Assembly (NCBI GenBank): GCA_002402635.1 | Contig: DHGE01000150.1 | Coordinates: 1 to 6,761 of the forward strand | Length of the DNA stretch: 6,761 bases | Direction of reading: 5' to 3' | Source of the DNA: Deferribacterales bacterium UBA4806 | Lineage (GTDB): Bacteria; Chrysiogenota; Deferribacteres; Deferribacterales; UBA228 | In this document: piece after piece, positions 1 through 5,664 of the stretch | Layout of the letters: each line of letters begins with the position of its first letter | Position numbering within the stretch: the stretch's first letter is position 1 | The notes under the pieces: model-generated | Databases searched by the model: none | What the model was told of the DNA's origin: nothing | Seen by the model: only the letters and a program-made list of their open reading frames with translations | Made by a program: the position numbers and the translations under genes

Positions 1-874
1 ATTTCTTTCTTAAATTCGCAGCCATAGATTTGATCTCAGTTAAATCTATAACCATTTCACTCCACCTATACCATAACTCATAATCTGGATTTGCATGGAA
101 TATACCCTGGAACGCATGCATACGATGTTCTGAATACATAACAAATAATTTTTGTTCAATTGGTGTAGGAACATCATGAAATGTCAACATGTCAGGAAAT
201 GAATAGGCGTAACTGTCAGGTTTTTTTTAGAATACCATCTTTATATAGGTCTGCAACAATGAGAATTGCCTCAGCCAACAGGTGGTCCACTTCTCTGATC
301 ATATTATCACCTTTTTTTAGCTCGCCTACTGCAAAGTTTTTTGAATGACGTTTGCTGCATGTATCAATCATTTTAGTTCTCTCTTTGTCAAAACTTTCCT
401 AATCAGGCCTTGCAACGTCAGCTGCTTTGACAACGTCGAATCTGTCTGTTGGGTTACCCTCTAGGTCAAGCACCCCTAAAGCCTGTAGAATAGTTATTCT
501 GTCAGCCGTCCATTGAGAGTCTTCAGGTAGTGGTAAAAGGACAGCTAAAAACCCCAGGCAAGGACATGTTTTCCTTTACTGAATTGCGTAACTTGTGCTT
601 CATGACAGGTCTTGCAGGTATCTGGAGTTGGGATTTCAACGTTAGCAAAATCTTTCATGTTGTTGTGTTTATTTTAATGGCATATTGAACAATCGATGCT
701 ATTTTTAGAGTGTTAACTAATCTGCCAGTCTTTTACTATATTTGGAGTAACTTCAAGATGACAACTGATACATACTGATGTTTTAGTAGTTGCTGATGCT
801 TTAAAAGTGGCAATTGATAATATGAAATACAAGATAATACTGAAAAACATAAAAACTTTCATTAATTTAATCAT
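1..874 (-). pseudogene. Decayed octaheme cytochrome c of the hydroxylamine oxidoreductase (HAO-like) family, partial
   Basis: Seen: reading the minus strand from ATG at 874 (AAAGGTG just upstream) gives a signal-peptide-like start (MIKLMKVFMFFSIILYFILS, then ...ATFKASA) and three CxxCH haem sites, CISCH, CSICH and CKTCH. The trace is then broken: stops at 713-715 (DWQIS*HS), 674-676 (CSICH*N) and 399-401 (ARPD*ESF); a one-base loss in a T run (plus 547-551); a one-base gain in an A8 run (plus 221-228); and a haem site changed to CSKRH (345-359). Across three frames the family signature remains readable: LPLPEDSQWTADR, ILQALGVLD, GNPTDRFDVVKAADVAR, MIREVDHLLAEAI, DMLTFHDVPTPIEQKLFVM, FHANPDYELWYRWSEM. 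Known: these belong to periplasmic octaheme HAO-type cytochromes that oxidise hydroxylamine or reduce nitrite. Inferred: about four central haem sites were removed by a deletion joining KHVLAW to (A)WGFLAV near 551-560. The last readable residues (NLRKK) reach the window edge, so the C-terminus lies outside. The product cannot be functional. Confidence 0.9.
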
Positions 875-905
875 ATAAACACCTTTATATTTTTTTCTTA
901 TTATT

Positions 906-919
906 TTGACCTAGATCAA
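906..919. promoter_or_regulatory. FNR/CRP-family operator (anaerobox-like palindrome)
   Basis: TTGACCTAGATCAA differs from the FNR/DNR/NnrR-type consensus TTGATNNNNATCAA at one position. It lies in the 116-bp divergent region between the HAO-like pseudogene and the hemerythrin gene. Its centre (912.5) is about 41 bp upstream of the start predicted from the TATATT at 941-946, the usual class II activator position for the rightward gene. For leftward transcription the site lies about 38 bp before the ATG at 874, so it is less obviously an activator there. Which regulator binds (oxygen-sensing FNR or NO-sensing DNR/NnrR type) cannot be told from the site. Confidence 0.6.
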
Positions 920-940
920 GGAAATTATAAAAATCTTTTC

Positions 941-946
941 TATATT
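941..946 (+). promoter_or_regulatory. Candidate -10 element of the hemerythrin/PAS gene
   Basis: TATATT is a five-of-six match to TATAAT. No -35 hexamer is present at the right distance (918-923 reads AAGGAA), which fits an activator-dependent promoter served by the operator at 906-919. The expected transcript starts near 953, giving a 5' leader of about 38 nt. AT richness makes a chance -10 match easy. Confidence 0.4.
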
Positions 947-990
947 AAAATCAGTAGAAAAAACATTAAAAGAATAAAAGGGGTGTAAAT

Positions 991-2211
991 ATGAGTGTGA
1001 GATATAACTATAATGAAGAGAAAAAACAGAAAATAAAAGAAATTATCAAAAAACTACATTCAGGTACAAAGCCAGATGAAGTAAAAGAAGAATTTAAAGC
1101 GATATTAAAAGGCGTAGAAGCTGTGGAAATCTCCAAAATTGAAGAAGAACTAATTAAAGAAGGCATGCCAAAAGAAGAGATACTAAGACTTTGTGATGTT
1201 CACCTTACAATATTCAGGGAGTCCTTAGAAAAGGCAAAATCTTCTGTTCCAGAAGGACATCCTATTCATACTCTTATGGAAGAGCATAAAATCCTTTTAC
1301 AATTTAATGATAAATTGAAAAACCTAATAGATAAAATAAAACAAGCTGATGCTGTTGATTTTATAAGTAAAGAAATGAATGAATTAAATCACATTGTAAA
1401 ACATCTAAAAGAATCAGAAAGCCACTATATAAGGGAGGAAAATGTACTCTTTCCATATCTTGAAAAACATAACGTTACCCAGCCACCAGCAATAATGTGG
1501 TCAGAGCATGATCAGATAAGGGCAATTAAGAAAAACCTATTTGAAGTTGTATTACAGTATAAAAGTATGGATATACATAATTATGCCAGAAAACTTGAAG
1601 AAGTTGTTATATCTTTAAGAGATCTGCTTCAAAATCACTTTTACAAAGAAAATAATATACTCTTTCCTACGGCTCTAAATGTAATTACAGAAGACGAATG
1701 GTCTGAGATTAGAGAGCAATTTGATGAACTTGGATATTGTTGTTTTACGCCGGAATATGCAAAAAAATCATATGAAAAGTCAGAATCAAATAAATCTGAA
1801 AATATTGAGAAGGGAAAAATAGCCTTTGAGCCAGGCTTTTTCAACAATGAAGAATTAGAAACACTTCTCAACACTTTGCCCATTGATATAACCTTTGTGG
1901 ATAAAGATGACAGGGTTAGATATTTCAGCCAGTCAAAGGAGAGAATTTTTACCAGAACAAAGGCTGTTATTGGTCGAACAGTCCAGTTATGCCACCCTCA
2001 AAAAAGTTTACATAAAGTAGAGGAGATCCTAAGTGATTTTAAGAATAACAAAAGAAATGCAGCCTTCTTCTGGATAAATTTAAATGGCAGAATGATCTAT
2101 ATCCAGTACTTTGCCGTCCGCAGTAAAAGTGGGGAATATCTGGGCTGCCTTGAGGTAACTCAGGATATTACAGATATAAAGAAGATTGAAGGTGAAAAAA
2201 GGCTATTGTGA
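991..2211 (+). CDS. DUF438 - hemerythrin (HHE) - PAS domain protein
   Basis: A cytoplasmic three-part protein of 406 aa with no signal peptide or membrane segment. Residues about 18-85 are a DUF438 domain (LRLCDVHL at 66-73). Residues about 89-232 are an HHE/hemerythrin-like four-helix bundle with candidate iron ligands His90, His93, His99, His145, Glu149/Glu150, His173, His216 and Glu220, seen in EGHPIHTLMEEH, ESHYIREENVLFP, WSEHDQIR and HFYKENNILFP. Residues about 288-400 are a PAS domain (LPIDITFVDKDDRVRYF) containing CHPQKS at 334-339. Known: HHE proteins bind a di-iron centre and serve in O2 or NO sensing or in iron-sulfur repair (YtfE/ScdA type). Inferred: a sensor or protective protein for NO or oxygen stress, which suits the FNR-type site upstream and the HAO-like remnant next door. 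There is no kinase or DNA-binding output domain, so its partner is unknown. The start is supported by AAAGGGGTG at 977-985. The C-terminus stops at GEKRLL; I recall relatives running a few residues further, but this is uncertain. Confidence 0.9.
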   Translation: MSVRYNYNEEKKQKIKEIIKKLHSGTKPDEVKEEFKAILKGVEAVEISKIEEELIKEGMPKEEILRLCDVHLTIFRESLEKAKSSVPEGHPIHTLMEEHKILLQFNDKLKNLIDKIKQADAVDFISKEMNELNHIVKHLKESESHYIREENVLFPYLEKHNVTQPPAIMWSEHDQIRAIKKNLFEVVLQYKSMDIHNYARKLEEVVISLRDLLQNHFYKENNILFPTALNVITEDEWSEIREQFDELGYCCFTPEYAKKSYEKSESNKSENIEKGKIAFEPGFFNNEELETLLNTLPIDITFVDKDDRVRYFSQSKERIFTRTKAVIGRTVQLCHPQKSLHKVEEILSDFKNNKRNAAFFWINLNGRMIYIQYFAVRSKSGEYLGCLEVTQDITDIKKIEGEKRLL

Positions 2212-2310
2212 AGAGGAGTAATCATAAAAATAATTGATAGAGGCAAATAAAGCTGAAAGAAAAGTAACATACTATGAATGTAAATTAATATTTAAAGACA
2301 ACTTGCTAAC

Positions 2311-2314
2311 AGGA
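2311..2314 (+). promoter_or_regulatory. Ribosome binding site selecting a GTG start
   Basis: AGGA ends 5 nt before the GTG at 2320. The alternative in-frame ATG at 2332 has no purine-rich Shine-Dalgarno sequence at a suitable distance, so the GTG is the better start of the membrane ferredoxin gene. Confidence 0.55.
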
Positions 2315-2319
2315 AATAA

Positions 2320-3324
2320 GTGTTATTAGATATGAGATATATTCAGAAGGAGCTGCTTTTGAATCTGCGTAAAAGCATACAATTTATCTTCTTTATATAC
2401 ACTCTTGTCATGGGTATATGGTTTTACATTTATGTGCAACAATTGAAACAGGGAAATTATAATATAACAAAACCTGCCTCAGTCGAGGGTTTTTTACCTA
2501 TAAGTGCCTTTATGAGCCTAAAGAAATTCCTTTTAACAGGTAATTACGACCTGATACACCCTGCAGGACTCACTATTTTTATTGCCGCTATTTTAATGAG
2601 TATTATTGTTAAAAAAAGTTTTTGTAGCCATATTTGTCCAATTGGATTTCTTTCCGAAATAATTTCTAGTGCAGGATTTAAAATTAAAATAAATCGGTGG
2701 ATAGCATATGCACTAAGCAGCCTGAAATATCTACTACTCCTATTTTTTCTCAATGTTATTATCTTTCAGATGGATGTTGAACAAATTTCTTTATTTCAGG
2801 AAAGCCCTTACAATATAGTGGCAGAAGCCAAAATGCTTTATTTTTTTCTCGATATGTCTTTAACAGGATCAATAATAATTGCATTTTTAATTGTGCTTAC
2901 ATATTTTTTTAAAAATTTCTGGTGCCGTTTTCTCTGCCCTTATGGCGCTCTACTTGGAATAATTTCCTTCTTTTCGCCTTTTAAAATCAAAAGGGAAAGT
3001 GATAGATGTATAAATTGCAAACAATGTCAAGGATCTTGCCCGGCAGATATAGACATATATAATAAAAAAACAATATTTGCCCCAAACTGTATAGGCTGCA
3101 GAGATTGCACATTAAGTCCCACAGCTTTAAAGCAGCACTGCCTGAAAGCAATTAAAAATGATAAACTTGACAAAAAGCATAAAAATAAGCTGTCATTATT
3201 AGCAGCATCTATTTTTCTTCTATGTTTTGCAGTAGCTTACATAACAGGCAATTGGCATTCACAGGTGACTAATGAAGAATATGCTTACTTTCTTAATATA
3301 ATACACAAACTTGCCCATCCATAA
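2320..3324 (+). CDS. NapH/NosR-like polyferredoxin membrane protein (4Fe-4S binding)
   Basis: A 334-aa inner-membrane protein with hydrophobic segments near residues 20-40, 83-98, 132-150, 182-198, 205-220 and 292-309. Two CxxxCP elements, CSHICP (102-107) and CRFLCP (202-207), sit at the ends of membrane segments, as in NapH, NosR and CcoG relatives. A ferredoxin-like hydrophilic part follows: the first motif is complete (Cys230, 233, 236, 240-Pro). The second reads CIGCRDCTLSP (Cys257, 260, 263) and lacks the expected CysPro cysteine; the next cysteine is Cys274. Known: such proteins move electrons between the quinone pool or cytoplasmic donors and periplasmic reductases. Inferred: it may have served the now broken HAO-like cytochrome or another nitrogen-oxide enzyme. 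It starts 108 bp after the hemerythrin gene, so it could be co-transcribed or have its own promoter. It should not be called napH, because no nap genes are present in the window. Confidence 0.85.
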   Translation: MLLDMRYIQKELLLNLRKSIQFIFFIYTLVMGIWFYIYVQQLKQGNYNITKPASVEGFLPISAFMSLKKFLLTGNYDLIHPAGLTIFIAAILMSIIVKKSFCSHICPIGFLSEIISSAGFKIKINRWIAYALSSLKYLLLLFFLNVIIFQMDVEQISLFQESPYNIVAEAKMLYFFLDMSLTGSIIIAFLIVLTYFFKNFWCRFLCPYGALLGIISFFSPFKIKRESDRCINCKQCQGSCPADIDIYNKKTIFAPNCIGCRDCTLSPTALKQHCLKAIKNDKLDKKHKNKLSLLAASIFLLCFAVAYITGNWHSQVTNEEYAYFLNIIHKLAHP

Positions 3325-3396
3325 ATTAAAATTTATAAATATTAAGATAATTTAAAAATTATTTAATTATAATAAATTTTGAAGTGAATACAATAT

Positions 3397-3438
3397 TATA
3401 TAATTAGATGAGAGCAAATGCTCTCATCTAATTATATA
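3397..3438. terminator. Perfect 20-bp inverted repeat between convergent genes, probable bidirectional terminator
   Basis: Arms 3397-3416 and 3419-3438 are exact reverse complements separated by AA. The inner part (GATGAGAGCA / TGCTCTCATC) is GC-containing and the base is pure A/T. It lies 72 bp after the ferredoxin stop. It overlaps the last four coding bases (3435-3438) and the stop codon (3432-3434) of the peroxiredoxin gene on the other strand. There is no clean U tract on either side, only AT-rich flanks, so termination strength is uncertain. The 3325-3396 stretch before it is almost pure A/T with no gene. Confidence 0.7.
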
Positions 3439-4028
3439 TGTCCCTCAATGTGTTTTTTAAAAAATTCTAATTTTTTGATGGGGTCTGGCGTCATAGTGTC
3501 TTTACCTGGTGTCCAGTTAGCAGGGCAAACAACACCGTGTTTCCTTATGAATTGCAATGCATCAAGATTCCTTAACACTTCATTTATATTTCTGCCTATA
3601 TCATTAGAGTGCACTAACTCATATTGGACAAAACCTTCAGGGTCAATAATAAATGTTGCTCTTAAAGTCATACCTTCTGGTAATATTACATCATAGGCTT
3701 CAGATATTTTTTTGTTAAAATCTGAAATTAATGGATATTTTAAATCACCTAAGCCCCCTTCAGATCTTGGTGTATTAATCCAGGCTAAATGTGAATATAT
3801 TGAGTCTGTAGATGCCCCTAATATTTCTGTATTGCGATTTTTGAATTCGTCATATGAATCTGAAAATGATGTTATTTCAGTGGGACAAACAAATGTAAAA
3901 TCGAGGGGGTAGAAAAATAAAATTACCCATTTTTTCCCCATGTAGTTATTCAAACTAACTTTTTTAAACTCTTTGTTCACTACTGCGTCAGCTGTGAAAT
4001 CTGGTGCTTTTTTACCTACTAAAACCAT
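3432..4028 (-). CDS. Typical 2-Cys peroxiredoxin (AhpC/Prx1 family)
   Basis: A cytoplasmic thiol peroxidase of 198 aa, the usual length for the family, that reduces H2O2, organic peroxides and peroxynitrite. The peroxidatic cysteine is Cys48 in PLDFTFVCPTE, with Pro41, Thr45 and Arg123 (TLRATF) completing the PxxxTxxC...R active site. The resolving cysteine is Cys168 in HGVVCPANW, so the mature form should be a disulfide-linked dimer or decamer. It carries GGLG at 91-94 and EFF at 188-190 where overoxidation-sensitive relatives have a C-terminal YF. No AhpF or thioredoxin reductase gene is nearby, so the electron donor is not visible. The ATG at 4028 has a strong AGGAGG (plus 4035-4040) six bases upstream, and the gene stands alone under its own promoter. 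Peroxynitrite or peroxide defence fits the adjacent redox genes. Confidence 0.95.
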   Translation of the reverse strand: MVLVGKKAPDFTADAVVNKEFKKVSLNNYMGKKWVILFFYPLDFTFVCPTEITSFSDSYDEFKNRNTEILGASTDSIYSHLAWINTPRSEGGLGDLKYPLISDFNKKISEAYDVILPEGMTLRATFIIDPEGFVQYELVHSNDIGRNINEVLRNLDALQFIRKHGVVCPANWTPGKDTMTPDPIKKLEFFKKHIEGHI

Positions 4029-4047
4029 TGCACACCTCCTTTTTTAT

Positions 4048-4062
4048 TTATAATATTTCTAA
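4048..4062. promoter_or_regulatory. PerR-box-like sequence over the peroxiredoxin -10
   Basis: TTATAATATTTCTAA matches the Bacillus PerR box TTATAATNATTATAA at 12 of 14 specified positions, with a perfect left half. It covers the -10 hexamer of the peroxiredoxin promoter, where a repressor would block transcription. In AT-rich DNA such a match can arise by chance, and no perR gene is seen here. Confidence 0.35.
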
Positions 4063-4078
4063 ATTATTAAAATGTCAA
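4050..4078 (-). promoter_or_regulatory. Sigma-70 type promoter of the peroxiredoxin gene
   Basis: On the minus strand TTGACA (plus 4073-4078) is followed after exactly 17 bases by TATTAT (plus 4050-4055). This is a perfect -35 and a five-of-six -10 at ideal spacing. Transcription would start around 4043, leaving a short AT-rich leader with the AGGAGG ribosome binding site. Confidence 0.75.
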
Positions 4079-4101
4079 TATAAAAATTTAATAACAAAAA
4101 C

Positions 4102-4130
4102 TTGATGTTGTTATATTAAAAGTGTAATAT
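4102..4130 (+). promoter_or_regulatory. Promoter of the flavoprotein-mtnA-aldolase operon, possibly giving a leaderless mRNA
   Basis: TTGATG (4102-4107), a 17-base spacer and TAATAT (4125-4130) form a reasonable sigma-70 promoter. The -10 ends seven bases before the ATG at 4138, so the transcript would begin at or within a base or two of the start codon. It points away from the peroxiredoxin promoter, with the two -35 elements 23 bp apart. Confidence 0.5.
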
Positions 4131-4137
4131 ATGAACT

Positions 4138-4683
4138 ATGAATTTTCAAATTTTTAACGGTTCCCCAAGGAAAAATGGCAATTGTGCTTTTATCAAAGAA
4201 CAATTAATTGCAAAGTATAGTGGAGAGAATTTTGTAAAAGGATTTGATTTGAATGGTCTTAATTTTAGAGGTTGTCAAGCCTGTTACTCCTGCAAAAACA
4301 ATGACTCTTTCTGCGTAGTAAAAGATGATATTCAACACATATTGCCTACGCTAATAGAAGCAAACGTTATAATTCTTTTAACACCTAATTATTATAATTT
4401 TTGCTCAGGGCAGCTGAAATTGTTTTTAGATAGATGGTTTTGTCTTTCAAATAAAAAGGGGTATTCTAAATTTACTAATAAAACAAAATTGTTTTTTATT
4501 ATAACTCAAGGTTCTCCAAATTCACAACATAGCCAAATGCTTGTGGATTGGATTAAATCGTTTGTCTCTAGTTATCAGTTAAAATTTTATAGCTTAGTGG
4601 TGCCTAATTGTAATAGTAATAACAATGATGGGGTAAAGCTAAAATTAAATGATATTTTATTGCATTTAAGTATGTTTATTTAG
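4138..4683 (+). CDS. NADPH-dependent FMN reductase-like flavoprotein (flavodoxin fold)
   Basis: A 181-aa cytoplasmic protein of the NAD(P)H-dependent oxidoreductase / iron-sulfur flavoprotein superfamily. FNGSPRKNGN (6-15) is the FMN phosphate-binding loop. TPNYYNFCSGQLKLFLDR (82-99) is the second conserved flavin-site stretch. A cysteine-rich segment CQACYSCKNNDSFC (46-59; Cys46, 49, 52, 59) resembles the compact 4Fe-4S-binding motif of iron-sulfur flavoproteins, whose spacing varies, so a cluster is possible but unproven. The substrate is unknown; relatives reduce flavins, quinones or other acceptors. The start is fixed by a stop at 4132-4134 two codons upstream and by the need to keep residues 6-15. 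No Shine-Dalgarno sequence precedes it. It is the first gene of an operon with mtnA, which begins 9 nt after its stop. The C-terminal part (157-181) is low-complexity, Asn-rich and less recognisable. Confidence 0.8.
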   Translation: MNFQIFNGSPRKNGNCAFIKEQLIAKYSGENFVKGFDLNGLNFRGCQACYSCKNNDSFCVVKDDIQHILPTLIEANVIILLTPNYYNFCSGQLKLFLDRWFCLSNKKGYSKFTNKTKLFFIITQGSPNSQHSQMLVDWIKSFVSSYQLKFYSLVVPNCNSNNNDGVKLKLNDILLHLSMFI

Positions 4684-4685
4684 GG
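4682..4685 (+). promoter_or_regulatory. Ribosome binding site selecting the TTG start of mtnA
   Basis: AGGG, seven bases before TTG 4693, overlaps the TAG stop of the flavoprotein gene. No ATG or GTG lies between that in-frame stop and the conserved N-terminus (PIEWKDNNLVLIDQRKLP), so TTG is the only sensible start. This indicates translational coupling. Confidence 0.6.
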
Positions 4686-4692
4686 TAGTATT

Positions 4693-5661
4693 TTGTTAAA
4701 ACCTATCGAATGGAAGGATAATAATTTAGTATTAATAGACCAACGCAAGCTGCCTAATAGGCTCGATTATTTTAGATGTACAACATTGGATGAACTTTGT
4801 TATGCCATAAGCAACATGGTGGTTAGAGGCGCTCCAGCATTAGGAGTTGTGGCCGCATTTGGTGTCTATTTGGGGCTAAGAGAAGGATATGATTCTGAAG
4901 CGATATTTGAAAGGTTATTAAATACAAGGCCAACTGCCAATAGCATTAAATATGTCATTTCAACTATGAGTGATGTCAATAATCCTGAACAAGCTATTAT
5001 TTATGCTCTTGAGTTATTAAATAAAGATATTGAAAGAAACAGAAAAATAGGTTTTTATGGTAAAGATATAATAAAGAATCATTATAACGTAATAACGCAT
5101 TGTAATGCTGGAGCATTGGCAACCTCTGGGTATGGTACTGCACTTGGAGTGCTTAAGGCTGCTCATGATGATGGAATTAATTTTTTTGTTTATGTAGATG
5201 AAACAAGACCATTTTTTCAAGGCTCACGTTTAACAGCCTATGAATTACTGTATGAAAAAATTGATTTTACAATTATTTGTGATAGTGCAGCTGCATTTAT
5301 AATGAAAATTAAAAATATAAATTTAGTTATTGTTGGAGCAGATAGAATCGCCGCTAATGGAGATGTTGTTAATAAAATAGGTACCTATGGCCTTGCTATT
5401 GCTGCAAAGGAACACAAAGTGCCATTTTATGTTGCTGCACCAACATACACCTTTGATTTTTCGATTGATAATGGCTACGATGTTCTAATTGAATATAGAA
5501 ATGATGATGAGATAAAAAAAGTGGAGGACTTGCTGATTGCGCCTATAGAGGCGAAAGCCTTGAATCCTTCATTTGATGTGACGCCAGCTAAATTTATTTC
5601 AGGTTATATAACTGAAGAGGGGATATATAGCACCAGTGGTATTTATAAAATGAGGAGGTAG
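4693..5661 (+). CDS. mtnA: S-methyl-5-thioribose-1-phosphate isomerase (aldose-ketose isomerase, eIF2B-like)
   Basis: Converts 5-methylthioribose-1-phosphate to 5-methylthioribulose-1-phosphate in methionine salvage; some members also act on 5-deoxyribose-1-phosphate. Family signatures are clear: VRGAPALG (44-51), THCNAGALATSGYGTALG (135-152) with the catalytic Cys137, DETRPFFQGSRLTAYEL (169-185), VGADRIAANGDVVNKIGTYG (214-233) with the catalytic Asp217, then PFYVAAP and NPSFDVTPA near the end. At 322 aa it is somewhat shorter than the roughly 340-350 aa usual for the family; the shortening seems to lie around residues 80-100 and at the C-terminus, with the catalytic core intact. It uses a TTG start and sits between the flavoprotein gene and the aldolase gene. 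The last codons (ATG AGG AGG) double as the ribosome binding site of the next gene. The other salvage enzymes (MtnN/MtnP, MtnK, MtnB) are not in this window. Confidence 0.93.
   Translation: MLKPIEWKDNNLVLIDQRKLPNRLDYFRCTTLDELCYAISNMVVRGAPALGVVAAFGVYLGLREGYDSEAIFERLLNTRPTANSIKYVISTMSDVNNPEQAIIYALELLNKDIERNRKIGFYGKDIIKNHYNVITHCNAGALATSGYGTALGVLKAAHDDGINFFVYVDETRPFFQGSRLTAYELLYEKIDFTIICDSAAAFIMKIKNINLVIVGADRIAANGDVVNKIGTYGLAIAAKEHKVPFYVAAPTYTFDFSIDNGYDVLIEYRNDDEIKKVEDLLIAPIEAKALNPSFDVTPAKFISGYITEEGIYSTSGIYKMRR
5653..5658 (+). promoter_or_regulatory. Ribosome binding site of the aldolase gene, inside mtnA
   Basis: AGGAGG is made by the last two Arg codons of mtnA and ends six bases before the aldolase ATG at 5665. 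This consensus site guarantees the start and ties expression of the two enzymes together. Confidence 0.8.
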
Positions 5662-5664
5662 GAA

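Noticed and set aside
1..874. Recoding (read-through or programmed frameshifting) of the HAO-like gene
   Set aside because: TAA stops, two opposite indels, loss of about four haem sites and a ruined CxxCH together are decay; no recoding signal would rescue the protein.
1641..1883. 80-codon open frame on the minus strand inside the hemerythrin/PAS gene
   Set aside because: It is fully antisense to a well-supported gene, has no recognisable domain, and its composition is that of a reverse reading.
2332..2334. ATG start for the membrane ferredoxin gene
   Set aside because: No ribosome binding site at a suitable distance, whereas GTG 2320 has AGGA five bases upstream.
2544..2753. 69-codon minus-strand frame inside the membrane ferredoxin gene
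   Set aside because: Antisense shadow of conserved membrane segments; no family resemblance.
3328..3380. Inverted repeat AAAATTTAT / ATAAATTTT after the ferredoxin gene
   Set aside because: Nine pure A/T pairs around a 35-base loop are expected by chance in this composition; the 20-bp repeat just downstream is far better.
3418..3912. Two plus-strand open frames (92 and 66 codons) across the peroxiredoxin gene
   Set aside because: Both are reverse readings of a peroxiredoxin with complete active-site motifs, a strong ribosome binding site and a promoter.
4131..4157. Eight-codon leader peptide frame (MNYEFSNF) overlapping the flavoprotein start
   Set aside because: No ribosome binding site and likely upstream of the transcript start; overlap appears accidental.
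5017..5220. 67-codon minus-strand frame inside mtnA
   Set aside because: Antisense to the conserved catalytic region of MtnA; no ribosome binding site or homology seen.
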